Below, in pieces: positions 10,336 to 18,539 of a DNA stretch of 64,000 bases. Every line of letters starts with the position of its first letter. Positions within the stretch are counted from its first letter, which is position 1. The DNA comes from an uncultured Trichococcus sp. Lineage in GTDB: Bacteria; Bacillota; Bacilli; Lactobacillales; Aerococcaceae. Position numbers and translations under genes: made by a program. The notes beneath the pieces are model-generated. The model was not told the origin of the DNA. It saw only the letters and a program-made list of their open reading frames with translations, and made no database searches. The stretch spans positions 626,501 through 690,500 of the forward strand of contig NZ_OY764015.1 in assembly GCF_963667775.1 (NCBI RefSeq), given 5' to 3'.

Positions 10336-11172
10336 TCAGGGAATAATGGTCGTGTCTGAAATTTCGAGGCTGCTCATGATGATGGCGGCTGTTTCTTCTA
10401 TAGAGCGCTTGGATACGTTGATGACGATGCAACCCAATTTGTTGTAAAGTTCATAGGCGTATTCCAGCTCGGCGCGGATACGGTCCATATCCGAATAGAT
10501 GGTTTCTGGTGATAATCCGTAGGCAATCATACGCTCCTTGCGGAAACTATTCAATACTTCAGCATCATTGGTCAATCCGACGATTTTCTTAGGATCCACG
10601 TGCCAGATTTCATCTGGAACCGAAGCTTCCGGCATAATCGGCAGGTTGGCTACTTTGATGTTCTTATTGGCCAAAAACATGGAGAGCGGCGTCTTTGAAG
10701 TGCGGGAAACGCCGAGCAGAACAAGGTCAGCATCCAAGAAACCTTTTGGATCTTTACCGTCATCATATTTGACGGCAAATTCGATGGCGCTGATCCGGTT
10801 GAAATATTCGTCGTCCAAACGATGCAGGGCGCCCGCTCTCTTGAGTGGTTGTTGCCCGGTTTTTTCGGAAATATCCCTGACCAGATCCTTCAGTATGTTA
10901 TAGCAAGGCAACTTTTCAGCAGCACAGAAATCGTCTGTGAATTCGCTCAAGTTCTCTACGACCAAAGTATGGATGACGAATGCTTTCAGCTCTTTGGCCT
11001 CTTCCAATACAGGCTCCAGATCCTTCATTTTCCTGATGAATGGATAATGATACATATGAACCGTTATCGATGGGAATTGTGCTAAGACAGCCTGGAGGAC
11101 TTTCCTGGCGGTATCCCCTACTGAGTCGGATATGATGATAAAATGTAAGTCCTGTTGCTCTTGTTGTTCCAT
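10336..11172 (-). CDS. ppsR: Pyruvate,phosphate dikinase regulatory protein (kinase/pyrophosphorylase)
   Basis: Bifunctional regulator of the DUF299 family. It uses ADP to phosphorylate a threonine of pyruvate,phosphate dikinase, and phosphate to remove the group. The 278-aa protein has the family P-loop variant GVSRTSKTPLS near residue 153, the N-terminal ISDSVGDTA block and the C-terminal NVSKRSIEETA block. An AAGGATGA lies upstream of the ATG. It is divergently placed from zur, with about 90 bases between. The target kinase gene is not in this window. Confidence 0.93.
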   Translation of the reverse strand: MEQQEQQDLHFIIISDSVGDTARKVLQAVLAQFPSITVHMYHYPFIRKMKDLEPVLEEAKELKAFVIHTLVVENLSEFTDDFCAAEKLPCYNILKDLVRDISEKTGQQPLKRAGALHRLDDEYFNRISAIEFAVKYDDGKDPKGFLDADLVLLGVSRTSKTPLSMFLANKNIKVANLPIMPEASVPDEIWHVDPKKIVGLTNDAEVLNSFRKERMIAYGLSPETIYSDMDRIRAELEYAYELYNKLGCIVINVSKRSIEETAAIIMSSLEISDTTIIP

Positions 11173-11201
11173 ATAAAATCATCCTTCCTGAAACTTAATC
11201 A

Positions 11202-11230
11202 TTGCAATCTCATTAATAATATACTATAGT
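11202..11230 (+). promoter_or_regulatory. Promoter of zur
   Basis: TTGCAA, a 17-base spacer and TATAGT, about 35 bases before the zur start. Confidence 0.55.
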
Positions 11231-11264
11231 CAATTTGAAATTGATAGAGTCGGGAGGGAAAATG

Positions 11265-11696
11265 ATGCCGGTAGATACTGTAACAATTGCACTGCAGAGA
11301 TTAAAAAAACACGGTTATAAATATACTCAAAAAAGAGAAGATATCATTACAGTTTTTGTGGAAGCTAACCGCTATTTGTCTGCAAAAGCTGTCCTGCATG
11401 CCTTGGAGGATGAATATCCGACACTCAGCTATGATACGATTTACCGAAATCTGTATACTTTTGTTGAAGTTGGGATTTTGGAAGAAACAGAATTGAACAA
11501 CGAAAAACTATTCCAGATCACTTGTTTGCATGAGGGGCACCACCATCATCACTTTATTTGTCAACAATGCGGAATGACGATTGCTTTGCAGATGTGTCCA
11601 ATGGATTTCTTCGAGCAACAGTTGGAAGGATGCCAAATTTCTTCCCATCGCTTCGAAATATTCGGTGTTTGCAAGAACTGCCTAGCTGCTGGATAG
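11265..11696 (+). CDS. zur: Zinc-responsive Fur-family repressor (Zur-like)
   Basis: A 143-aa DNA-binding metalloregulator of the Fur superfamily. The winged-helix half contains KHGYKYTQKRED and TLSYDTIYRNLYTFVEVGILEETEL, which I recognise as close to Bacillus Zur. The metal half has the HHHHHFICQQCG block and the second Cys pair CKNC that holds the structural zinc. ATGs at 11262 and 11265 are both possible; GGGAGGG spacing favours the second. The last 71 bases of the gene, including its stop, lie inside the 183-bp duplication made by the downstream insertion sequence, so the gene stayed whole. Zur rather than Fur or PerR is inferred from sequence resemblance. Confidence 0.85.
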   Translation: MPVDTVTIALQRLKKHGYKYTQKREDIITVFVEANRYLSAKAVLHALEDEYPTLSYDTIYRNLYTFVEVGILEETELNNEKLFQITCLHEGHHHHHFICQQCGMTIALQMCPMDFFEQQLEGCQISSHRFEIFGVCKNCLAAG

Positions 11697-11808
11697 GTCA
11701 ATATGCCGTTCCGCGACCATAAGTTTTTGTTCAGGGACACAAAACAAATACATTTCCTGTTTTTGTTTTGCAATAAAACGTTGCAATTGCTTTTGCCTAT
11801 GATATAAT
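11626..11808 (+). repeat. 183-bp target duplication, left copy
   Basis: Identical base for base to 13715-13897. It holds the end of zur, its downstream region, and a complete promoter (TTGCAA at 11781, TATAAT at 11803). The insertion sequence starts at the next base after TATAAT. Confidence 0.97.
11781..11808 (+). promoter_or_regulatory. Displaced rpsU promoter copy facing the insertion sequence
   Basis: TTGCAA, a 16-base spacer and TATAAT, the same sequence that serves rpsU at 13870-13897. In this copy it now points into the left end of the insertion sequence and would start transcription inside it. Confidence 0.75.
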
Positions 11809-11844
11809 CCCGACTTTGACAGTTAAAATAGTAAAATTCAAATG

Positions 11845-11888
11845 AAAAGCTTGCGGTTATTGGAAAAAACGCAAGTTTTTTATTTTTT
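11845..11888 (+). terminator. Inbound terminator at the left end of the insertion sequence
   Basis: Stem AAAAGCTTGCG with CGCAAGTTTTT (one G-U pair) and a T-rich tail of about 15 bases. It lies between the left inverted repeat and the transposase promoter, where it would stop transcripts entering from outside. Confidence 0.75.
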
Positions 11889-11891
11889 ATG

Positions 11892-11920
11892 TTGTTGTGA
11901 ACGGTTGTGCATGGTATAAT
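11892..11920 (+). promoter_or_regulatory. Transposase promoter placed for leaderless mRNA
   Basis: TTGTTG, a 17-base spacer and TATAAT ending at 11920. The transposase ATG starts at 11926, so the expected transcription start falls on or next to the start codon. Confidence 0.65.
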
Positions 11921-11925
11921 GAGGT

Positions 11926-13614
11926 ATGTTTGTAAAAGTGACTAAGAACCGCGAAGGCACGCAGTATGTTTCAATTGTGGAAGGCTATCGCGACAAAGAT
12001 AAAGTAAAACAACGTACCATCAAATCTTTGGGAAAGTTGAAAGAACTGGAAGCCGGGAATCCTAATTATTTATCGGAATTAAAGGAGGACGTAAAGGCAG
12101 GTAAGTTTCAACCGGAACCGGAAACCCTTTCTCTCACCCTCGATTTGAATAAAAAAATATCAAATCCACTCCAAAACTACGGTTGGCTCCTTTTGGATGA
12201 AATATTCAGGAGCCTTGGGCTCGCAAAGGTTTTGCGAGTACATCAAAAAGGAACGAATTCAAAAATCGATTTGAATGAATCGTTGCGTCTACTGACGGTG
12301 AAAAGGATTTTAGATCCCCAAAGCAAATGGAAAAGCGTTCAGTCCCAAGGGGACTTGTTTGGGGATTTTAATCTATCTCCTCAGGATGTCTACCGATCGT
12401 TGGATACTTTCAGCCTACTGAGCGAACAGATTCAGTTGCAGATGCACCATGTCATCTCAAAAAGCGTCGGGCGCACGGGAGCATTGGTCTTTTATGATGT
12501 CACGAACTACTACTTTGAAACCGATTTGGATGACGAGCCTATTGAGGTGGATGGGGAGACGCTCCCTGCTTTTCGGAAACGGGGCCCCAGCAAGGAGAAG
12601 CGGCCCAATCCTATAGTACAGATGGGTTTGTTCATGGACACCAATGGGATTCCCATTGCATTCCGGTTGTTTCCTGGGAACTGCGTGGATGTTAAAACCT
12701 ACCTACCCGCAGTGGAGCAAATAAAAAAACAGTTCGGGATTGAGCGAATCGTTGTCGTAGCTGACAAAGGGATGAACAGTAAGAACAATATCATTGAGAC
12801 ACTCAAAAATAAGGACGGATACCTTTTCAGTCAAAAAGTTCGTGGCACCAGAGGTGCTCCAAAGGACATTCAAAAATTCGCGCTTGATTCTGAAGATTGG
12901 ATCATCAATGAACAGGAGACCTTCGCAAAAAAATCGATGATTCGAAAAAGAAAAGTTGATAAAAAGGAAATTACAGAAAAAATCCTCGTAACCTGGAATC
13001 AGAAGTATGACTTCCGAGAAAAAATCCGTCGTGAGAAATCGGTGGAGTATGCAGAGAAGTTAACTGCTGGTGAGAGATTCCGGATGACCATGAAAAAAGG
13101 TGGCAAACGATACTTGGATGTAGAAACTGTCGATGAAGAGACTGGAGAAATCAAGAGGCTCGTGCCACACATCTCCATCGATGAGGAGAAAATTGCATTT
13201 GATGAGCAGTTTGATGGCATCAACGTACTGATCACCAGCGAGACGGAAATGAGCGATCAAGAGATGTTGGACAGCTATCGCTCATTGAGTCGCATTGAGG
13301 ATTGTTTCAAAGTACTCAAGACGAACTTTGATGCGCGTCCAATTTATGTCTGGACCCAACCCCATATCGAAGCACATTTTTTGATTTGCTTCATCTCTCT
13401 GACGATCATGCGGCTGCTGGAACATAAGCTGGAATGGCAACTTAGCCCAGAAAGAATACAGAGTGCCCTACTCAGCGCACAGTGCCGTCCGTTGGAAAAG
13501 GGATATTGGGAAGTCTTTGGAAACGAGGATTTCCTGAAAATAAACGAACTTCTCGGTAAAAAATGGAGCCATCAATTTGTTCCGTTAGAAGTCCTTCGGA
13601 CTTACGCAAAATAA
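11926..13614 (+). CDS. IS1634-family DDE transposase
   Basis: A 562-aa transposase related to the IS4 superfamily. The first catalytic Asp is in VFYDVTNYYFET (about residue 193), the second in VVVADKGMNSKNN (about 284), and the catalytic Glu in SYRSLSRIEDCFKVLK (about 455), which keeps the E-(6)-K spacing of IS4-type enzymes. The frame is intact, with no stop or frameshift. There is only GAGGT directly before the ATG, with no spacing, so ordinary Shine-Dalgarno initiation is doubtful and a leaderless start is likely. Base composition looks slightly more AT-rich than neighbouring core genes. Confidence 0.93.
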   Translation: MFVKVTKNREGTQYVSIVEGYRDKDKVKQRTIKSLGKLKELEAGNPNYLSELKEDVKAGKFQPEPETLSLTLDLNKKISNPLQNYGWLLLDEIFRSLGLAKVLRVHQKGTNSKIDLNESLRLLTVKRILDPQSKWKSVQSQGDLFGDFNLSPQDVYRSLDTFSLLSEQIQLQMHHVISKSVGRTGALVFYDVTNYYFETDLDDEPIEVDGETLPAFRKRGPSKEKRPNPIVQMGLFMDTNGIPIAFRLFPGNCVDVKTYLPAVEQIKKQFGIERIVVVADKGMNSKNNIIETLKNKDGYLFSQKVRGTRGAPKDIQKFALDSEDWIINEQETFAKKSMIRKRKVDKKEITEKILVTWNQKYDFREKIRREKSVEYAEKLTAGERFRMTMKKGGKRYLDVETVDEETGEIKRLVPHISIDEEKIAFDEQFDGINVLITSETEMSDQEMLDSYRSLSRIEDCFKVLKTNFDARPIYVWTQPHIEAHFLICFISLTIMRLLEHKLEWQLSPERIQSALLSAQCRPLEKGYWEVFGNEDFLKINELLGKKWSHQFVPLEVLRTYAK

Positions 13615-13640
13615 TCTGTGTTCACAACAATTTCAAAATA

Positions 13641-13696
13641 AGAAAAATCAGCTAAAAACCGCTTTATAGCAGTGTTTTTAACTGATTTTTCTTTTA
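13641..13696. terminator. Terminator at the right end of the insertion sequence
   Basis: A stem of 11 bp (AGAAAAATCAG/CTGATTTTTCT) and 7 bp (TAAAAAC/GTTTTTA) with one mismatch, ending in a T run. It would end the transposase transcript and, in the other direction, block transcripts entering from the right. Confidence 0.8.
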
Positions 13697-13714
13697 TAAA
13701 CTGTCAAAGTCGGG

Positions 13715-13785
13715 AAGGATGCCAAATTTCTTCCCATCGCTTCGAAATATTCGGTGTTTGCAAGAACTGCCTAGCTGCTGGATAG
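13715..13785 (+). pseudogene. Duplicated 3' end of zur
   Basis: The last 71 bases of zur, including the CKNC codons and stop, repeated by the target duplication. There is no start or ribosome site, so it should be silent. Confidence 0.9.
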
Positions 13786-13869
13786 GTCAATATGCCGTTC
13801 CGCGACCATAAGTTTTTGTTCAGGGACACAAAACAAATACATTTCCTGTTTTTGTTTTGCAATAAAACG

Positions 13870-13897
13870 TTGCAATTGCTTTTGCCTATGATATAAT
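13870..13897 (+). promoter_or_regulatory. Functional rpsU promoter
   Basis: TTGCAA, 16 bases, TATAAT. It lies wholly within the duplicated segment and ends at its last base. The expected transcription start leaves a leader of about 70 bases before rpsU. Confidence 0.75.
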
Positions 13898-13977
13898 ATC
13901 AAAAGAACAATTTCATTTTGATTATGTACTTTCAAAAGGAAACGTTACTTTTAATGCTCGGAGGGAGGGAATATTTA

Positions 13978-14151
13978 ATGTCAAAAACAGTTGTTCGTAA
14001 AAACGAATCTCTTGATGATGCTCTTCGTCGCTTTAAACGTACTGTTTCAAAAACTGGAACTCTACAAGACGCTCGTAAACATGAATTTTATGAAAAGCCA
14101 AGTGTGAGACGCAAGAAAAAATCTGAAGCTGCCAGAAAACGTAAATTCTAA
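13978..14151 (+). CDS. rpsU: 30S ribosomal protein S21
   Basis: A small basic protein of 57 aa that sits near the anti-Shine-Dalgarno end of 16S rRNA. It begins [20 protein letters not shown] and ends in a Lys/Arg-rich tail, as usual. GGAGGGAGGG stands about 8 bases before the ATG at 13978. The frame is open upstream, but no other start has a ribosome site. It is transcribed from the promoter restored by the insertion-sequence duplication. Confidence 0.96.
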   Translation: MSKTVVRKNESLDDALRRFKRTVSKTGTLQDARKHEFYEKPSVRRKKKSEAARKRKF

Positions 14152-14198
14152 CAGCCGGGTTCGCACTTTCTGAAATTCTCAGAGACTAATCGATAAAG

Positions 14199-14231
14199 AA
14201 TGGGATGATCTCCGTATCATTCCATTTTTTT
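14199..14231 (+). terminator. Terminator of rpsU
   Basis: An 11-bp stem (AATGGGATGAT/ATCATTCCATT, one G-U pair) with a 6-base loop and a T run. Confidence 0.85.
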
Positions 14232-14354
14232 GTCGTCCCACAAAATTGCCTTCAAGGTGAGCGGGATAAATATTTTCATCAGCCATGCCGCTTTATGTTA
14301 TACTGTTAGCAACTAGCAGTGAAAAAAATCCCCAAAAAGAGGAGTGTAGCTTGT

Positions 14355-15314
14355 TTGACCGATCAAGTGAATAAAACAGAGAAAATTGAAGTGATGGACG
14401 CATCCGTTTTGCCTCAATTATTTGGATCGCAGGATAAACATCTGAAGATGCTGGAAGATGCTATGCATGTGACCATTACCAGCCGTGGCATGAAAATCGA
14501 AATCAGTGGCGAAGAACAGGCTGTCGACAAGGCCCGTTCCTTATTGAAGCAACTATTGGAATTATTAGCGCGCGGCATCCCTATTTCACAAACAGATATC
14601 GTCACAGCTATAAAAATGTCGGAACGCGGAAGCCTCGACTTCTTCATCAACCTTTATGAGGAAGAAATCGGCAGAACATACGCAGGCAAGCCAATCCGGG
14701 CGAAGAATTTCGGTCAAAGACAGTACGTACAGGCCGTCAAGAAAAAAGATGTCGTCTTCGGAATAGGGCCTGCCGGGACCGGGAAAACATTCTTGGCCGT
14801 GGTGATGGCCGTTGAAGCTCTGAAGAACGGCAAAGTAAAAAAGATTATCCTTACCCGTCCGGCTGTTGAGGCCGGCGAAAATCTCGGTTTCCTGCCTGGT
14901 GATCTGAAGGAAAAAGTTGACCCTTATCTGCGGCCGGTCTATGATGCGCTTTATGCCATCTACGGAGTCGAGCACACGACCCGCTTGATGGACAGGGGTG
15001 TCATCGAAATTGCACCGCTTGCGTACATGCGCGGACGGACCTTGGAAGATGCCTTCATCATACTTGATGAAGCTCAGAACACGACTGTCGCACAAATGAA
15101 GATGTTCTTGACGCGTCTCGGTTTCGGGTCAAAAATGATCGTCAACGGCGACAAGACCCAAATTGACTTGCCGAAAGGTGCCGTTTCAGGCTTGATCGAT
15201 GCCGAGAAAAAACTACGGGGTATCCCGGATATCACTTTTGTCACCTTTGACACTTATGATGTCGTGCGCCACCCGGTCGTTGCGAGCATCATCAAAGCAT
15301 ACGATGCCAAATAG
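14355..15314 (+). CDS. phoH: PhoH family ATPase
   Basis: A P-loop ATPase of the PhoH/YbeZ type, thought to act in RNA metabolism next to YbeY. From the TTG at 14355 (GAGGAG 10 bases upstream) it has 319 aa, the family norm. A KH-like N-terminal segment is followed by Walker A GPAGTGKT (about residue 136), Walker B FIILDEAQN (about 236) and the motif GSKMIVNGDKTQIDLP. A GTG 36 bases upstream is in frame but lacks a ribosome site. It is followed by ybeY, the standard order. Confidence 0.94.
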   Translation: MTDQVNKTEKIEVMDASVLPQLFGSQDKHLKMLEDAMHVTITSRGMKIEISGEEQAVDKARSLLKQLLELLARGIPISQTDIVTAIKMSERGSLDFFINLYEEEIGRTYAGKPIRAKNFGQRQYVQAVKKKDVVFGIGPAGTGKTFLAVVMAVEALKNGKVKKIILTRPAVEAGENLGFLPGDLKEKVDPYLRPVYDALYAIYGVEHTTRLMDRGVIEIAPLAYMRGRTLEDAFIILDEAQNTTVAQMKMFLTRLGFGSKMIVNGDKTQIDLPKGAVSGLIDAEKKLRGIPDITFVTFDTYDVVRHPVVASIIKAYDAK

Positions 15315-15349
15315 GGAACAAAACACAACATAGAAAAGTGAGCGATAAT

Positions 15350-15832
15350 ATGGAAATAGATATTTTTGATGAAACAGAATCTGTACAGAATGAGCACACC
15401 GAATTGGTCCATTCCTTGATTTCTTTTGCGGGGGAGTTTCTGAAGTTGCCGCCCGAAACTGAATTGTCGATCACCTTTGTGGACAACGAACGCATCAAGG
15501 AAATCAACCGTGAATACCGCAATAAAGACCAGGCCACGGATGTCATCAGTTTTGCGCTGAACGATGATATGGATGACGACTTCCCGATCAATATGGACAG
15601 CATAACTGGCGTTTTTCCGACTAATATCGGCGATATCATCATCTCGACCGATAAGACAGCCGAACAAGCTCAGTCATATGGCCACAGTTTCGAAAGGGAA
15701 CTGGGTTTCCTTGCTTTGCATGGTTTTCTGCATTTGAATGGTTATGATCACATGACGGAGGAAGACGAAAAGGAAATGTTTGGTCTTCAGAAAGAGATAC
15801 TGGATGCTTATGGACTTAAAAGGGACGAGTAG
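15350..15832 (+). CDS. ybeY: Endoribonuclease YbeY
   Basis: A single-strand metallo-endoribonuclease used in 16S rRNA 3' maturation and ribosome quality control. The 160-aa protein has the zinc-binding HGFLHLNGYDH motif near residue 124 and the upstream NREYRNKDQATDVISF block. The ATG at 15350 is preceded by AGTGAG; an in-frame GTG 12 bases earlier is less likely. It stands between phoH and dgkA in one tightly packed unit. Confidence 0.94.
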   Translation: MEIDIFDETESVQNEHTELVHSLISFAGEFLKLPPETELSITFVDNERIKEINREYRNKDQATDVISFALNDDMDDDFPINMDSITGVFPTNIGDIIISTDKTAEQAQSYGHSFERELGFLALHGFLHLNGYDHMTEEDEKEMFGLQKEILDAYGLKRDE

Positions 15833-15839
15833 GGAAAGT

Positions 15840-16229
15840 ATGGGGAAAATCGGGAAGAATCCAAATTTTTTTGCTTCAGTGAAGCATGCGTTGGACGGCA
15901 TCGGCATTATCCTCAAAGAAGAAAAAAACATGCGCAGTCATGCCTTATTCGGTTTGATACCGCTACTGCTGGCGTGGTTCTTCGAATCGAGTCCAATGGA
16001 ATGGATCGTCATCATTTTCTGCATATTTCTGGTCATCATCATGGAGTTTCTGAACACGATATTTGAAAATGTGGTCGATTTGGTGACGGATTACGAATAT
16101 CATCCTCTCGCAAAGAAAGCAAAGGACATTGCTGCCGGAGCGGTCTTGGTTACGGCATTCTTTGCCGTCCTTATTGCTGCCATCATATTTTTGCCCAAGT
16201 TCGTGGAATTATATTATAAGTTAATTTGA
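15840..16229 (+). CDS. dgkA: Diacylglycerol/undecaprenol kinase
   Basis: A small integral membrane kinase of the DgkA family, 129 aa with three transmembrane helices. In Gram-positive bacteria this family phosphorylates undecaprenol to recycle the cell-wall lipid carrier. The family signature [14 protein letters not shown] and the following [12 protein letters not shown] are present. TAGGGA lies a few bases before the ATG at 15840, and the start is 7 bases after the ybeY stop. The substrate (undecaprenol rather than diacylglycerol) is inferred from the group, not visible here. Confidence 0.92.
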   Translation: MGKIGKNPNFFASVKHALDGIGIILKEEKNMRSHALFGLIPLLLAWFFESSPMEWIVIIFCIFLVIIMEFLNTIFENVVDLVTDYEYHPLAKKAKDIAAGAVLVTAFFAVLIAAIIFLPKFVELYYKLI

Positions 16230-16239
16230 GGAGTTTTTT

Positions 16240-17151
16240 ATGAATAAAAAAGAAGGTTTCAAATCAGGATTCGTCTCCATCATCGGGAGACCGAACGTTG
16301 GGAAATCGACACTGTTGAACCGCATCGTCGGTCAAAAGGTCGCCATCATGAGCGATGTCCCGCAGACTACCCGCAATAAGATCCAAGGCGTTGTCACTTC
16401 GGATGATTCCCAGATCGTCTTCATCGACACACCCGGAATCCACAAACCGCAGACGCGCTTGAACGATTTCATGCTGAAGAGCGCATACAGCACCTTCAAT
16501 GAAGTGGATTTGGTTCTGTTCATGGTCAATGCGGCAGAAAAAAGAGGAGCGGGCGACAATTTCATTCTTGAGAAACTCAAGAACCTGCGCACGCCGAAAT
16601 TCTTGATCATCAACAAAATCGATCAGGTCAAACCAGAAGAATTGTTGAAAATCATCATGGACTATACTTCCGATAATGAATTCAATGAAGTGATACCGAT
16701 TTCTGCGATTCAAGGGAACAATGTCGATGAAATGATGGCTACCATCAAAAAATACATGCCGGAGGGACCAAAATTTTATCCGGACGATCAAGTGACGGAC
16801 CATCCTGAATACTTTGTTGTCTCCGAGTTCATCCGAGAAAAAATACTTCAGTTGACCAAAGAAGAAGTGCCGCATTCGGTGGCGGTTGTCGTGGAGTCGA
16901 TGCTACGCAACGAAGACGACAAAGTGCATGTCCATGCAACCATCATCGTCGATCGTGCCAGCCAGAAAGGTATCATCATAGGCAAAGGCGGGAAAATGCT
17001 GAAAGAAGTTGGTGTCCGGGCGCGTCGCGATATCGAAGCGATGCTTGGTGACAAAATTTACCTGGAACTATGGGTGAAGGTTCAAAAAGATTGGCGTGAC
17101 AAGCAGAACTACTTGCAGGACTACGGATATCGCCAAAAAGACTATGATTGA
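16240..17151 (+). CDS. era: GTPase Era
   Basis: Binds the 3' end of 16S rRNA and acts in 30S subunit assembly. The 303-aa protein has G1 GRPNVGKST, the switch region [11 protein letters not shown]3 DTPG, G4 NKID, and a C-terminal KH domain with [13 protein letters not shown]. The GAGG site and ATG lie 10 bases after dgkA. The neighbours ybeY-dgkA-era-recO are in conserved order. Confidence 0.97.
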   Translation: MNKKEGFKSGFVSIIGRPNVGKSTLLNRIVGQKVAIMSDVPQTTRNKIQGVVTSDDSQIVFIDTPGIHKPQTRLNDFMLKSAYSTFNEVDLVLFMVNAAEKRGAGDNFILEKLKNLRTPKFLIINKIDQVKPEELLKIIMDYTSDNEFNEVIPISAIQGNNVDEMMATIKKYMPEGPKFYPDDQVTDHPEYFVVSEFIREKILQLTKEEVPHSVAVVVESMLRNEDDKVHVHATIIVDRASQKGIIIGKGGKMLKEVGVRARRDIEAMLGDKIYLELWVKVQKDWRDKQNYLQDYGYRQKDYD

Positions 17152-17188
17152 TCAGTTGATTCGCTGAAGATACGTGAATAGTAATCAG

Positions 17189-17227
17189 GAAGAGTTTGGG
17201 AGGTTGCCTTCCGGACTCTTCTCTTTT
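17189..17227 (+). terminator. Terminator between era and recO
   Basis: An imperfect stem GAAGAGT..GGGAGG/CCTTCC..ACTCTTC followed by TCTTTT. It may allow partial read-through, because recO begins only 15 bases later. Confidence 0.65.
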
Positions 17228-17241
17228 CGAAAGGGTGCGAC

Positions 17242-18081
17242 ATGGAGACATATCAGCAATTTGATGGCATCGTCTTATCAATCCGAAAACACAGGGAAAA
17301 GGATGCTTTGGTAAAAATATTTACGCGTGAACATGGAAAACGGATGTTTTTTGTAAAGAACATCAAAAATCCGAACCATTCCTTGAAAGCAGCGCTCTTG
17401 CCCTTCACGAAAGCGATTTATCTTGGCCGCATCAAAGATGACGGACTCAGCTTCCTTCAGGATAGTCGCGAAATTATCCACTTTTCCAACATGCAAACGG
17501 ACATCCACCTGAATGCCTATGCGACTTATTTGAACAACCTGGCCGATGCGGCCATCAACGATGCCATCAAGGCAGCCGACCTCTACGATCTGCTGGAGGA
17601 ATCTCTGGTCGCCATGCAGAACGGGATGGATGCGGAAATCGTAGTGAACATTTTCGAGATGCGGGTATTGAAATATTTTGGAGCAGCGCCGCAACTGCAG
17701 GAATGCGTTGTCTGTCACAGCAAACAGGAACCTTTCGATTTTTCGGTCAAATATTCCGGCGCGCTATGCCAGAAACATTACGATGAGGATCCCAGAAGAT
17801 CTCATGCAAGCCCGGCGGCTGTCCATTTTGCACGGATCTTCCAATTGGTAACGCCAAAGCAAGTCGGGAACATAAAAATAAAAACCGAGACGAAACAGGC
17901 GCTCAGAGCCTTCATCGACGAATTGTATGAAGAATATGTCGGGATCCGCCTGAAAAGCAAGAGCTTCATCGATCAGATGTACGCTTGGGAAACAAAGGTA
18001 GAGATTCCGTTCCGTTCCGCTTCTGAAGCAAGTCCAAACAAACTTGAGGGAACCGGGCAGTCCGAACCAAGTAATTCTTGA
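17242..18081 (+). CDS. recO: DNA repair protein RecO
   Basis: Works with RecF and RecR to load RecA on gapped DNA. The 279-aa protein has an N-terminal OB domain (residues 1-80, with GIVLSIRKHREKDALVKIFT-like content) and a C-terminal helical domain with a CVVCHSKQEPF zinc-type pair. AAAGGGTG precedes the ATG. The last codons overlap the -35 box of the glyQS leader promoter. The C-terminus carries a Ser/Pro-rich extension of about 20 residues with no clear role. Confidence 0.93.
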   Translation: METYQQFDGIVLSIRKHREKDALVKIFTREHGKRMFFVKNIKNPNHSLKAALLPFTKAIYLGRIKDDGLSFLQDSREIIHFSNMQTDIHLNAYATYLNNLADAAINDAIKAADLYDLLEESLVAMQNGMDAEIVVNIFEMRVLKYFGAAPQLQECVVCHSKQEPFDFSVKYSGALCQKHYDEDPRRSHASPAAVHFARIFQLVTPKQVGNIKIKTETKQALRAFIDELYEEYVGIRLKSKSFIDQMYAWETKVEIPFRSASEASPNKLEGTGQSEPSNS

Positions 18082-18106
18082 CATTATGCATGAACAAGGC
18101 TAATAT
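18078..18106 (+). promoter_or_regulatory. Promoter of the glycine T-box leader
   Basis: TTGACA, 17 bases, TAATAT. The -35 box overlaps the recO stop codon. Confidence 0.7.
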
Positions 18107-18318
18107 TGAGAAGAACTAAATACTGGATGTTGAAGATAAAAGTACCTCTGGTCAGTACCGAAAAGCGAATTTGGGATAGTGTGAGCCAAAGCGGGAGACT
18201 ATTGCGGAAAGGCGTATCCGAGTCCTGTAACGAAGTGCCGGCATCAGCCGGAATTAGGGTGGAACCGCGAGAATATTCGTCCCTATGTTTCAAGGAGACT
18301 TGATGCATAGGGACTTTT
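18107..18318 (+). promoter_or_regulatory. T-box riboswitch, glycine type
   Basis: Conserved T-box core AGGGTGGAACCGCG near 18255-18268, followed by a terminator (TCCCTATG.../...CATAGGGA with TTTTTTA) ending near 18318. A GGC triplet at 18211-18213 is a possible glycine specifier; Stem I was not fully folded. glyQS lies downstream, but about 250 bases away and past a second structured region. Confidence 0.87.
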
Positions 18319-18383
18319 TTATTTTATATTCAAGTATAAAATGTTTTGAAGTGAAAACTGCATCATCAAATGTATTTCATAGG

Positions 18384-18415
18384 TTTTCTTAATATTTTAT
18401 GCATCCAATTATAAT
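18384..18415 (+). promoter_or_regulatory. Possible second promoter before glyQ
   Basis: A perfect TATAAT at 18410-18415 in AT-rich DNA, but no good -35 box (the best is TTCTTA at 18-base spacing). It would start a transcript just before the structured element at 18421. Confidence 0.35.
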
Positions 18416-18420
18416 GGCTA

Positions 18421-18539
18421 GCTTCACGGGTAAGCCCTTCGGAAATTAGATAAATCGTACCTATTGCGCTCTACGATGCTCAGTCGGCACGATTTCCTAA
18501 ATTTCTTTCAGGGCTGAGCGAACCCGTTCAGCTTTTCTT
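18421..18539 (+). promoter_or_regulatory. Unassigned structured leader, attenuator-like, upstream of glyQ
   Basis: A long imperfect hairpin pairs ACGGGT (18426-18431) with ACCCGT (18522-18527), AGCCCT (18433-18438) with AGGGCT (18510-18515), and GAAATTAG..AAATCGT (18442-18458) with ACGATTT..CTAAATTTC (18489-18505). It leaves a loop of about 30 bases. The 3' arm also contains a complete competing terminator, GCTGAGCG-AACC-CGTTCAGC (18513-18532), followed by TTTTCTT. The two folds exclude each other. There is no T-box core here. It could be a regulatory RNA or a mobile palindromic repeat. Confidence 0.55.

Larger units (their letters stand above)
11809..13714 (+). mobile_element. Complete IS1634-family insertion sequence
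   Basis: A 1906-bp element bounded by 16-bp perfect inverted repeats CCCGACTTTGACAGTT (11809-11824, and its complement at 13699-13714). It has one transposase gene and is flanked by perfect 183-bp direct repeats. Long, variable target duplications are a known trait of the IS1634 family, first described in Mycoplasma mycoides. Each end carries a hairpin terminator just inside the repeat. The ends, the duplication and an open transposase frame all suggest a recent and possibly active insertion. Confidence 0.95.
13715..13897 (+). repeat. 183-bp target duplication, right copy
   Basis: Identical to 11626-11808. It begins directly after the right inverted repeat of the insertion sequence and ends with the TATAAT of the rpsU promoter. 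Confidence 0.97.

Noticed and set aside
13898-13977. Possible Zur operator upstream of rpsU
   Set aside because: No inverted repeat of the TAAT/ATTA type was found there, so zinc control of rpsU is not supported.
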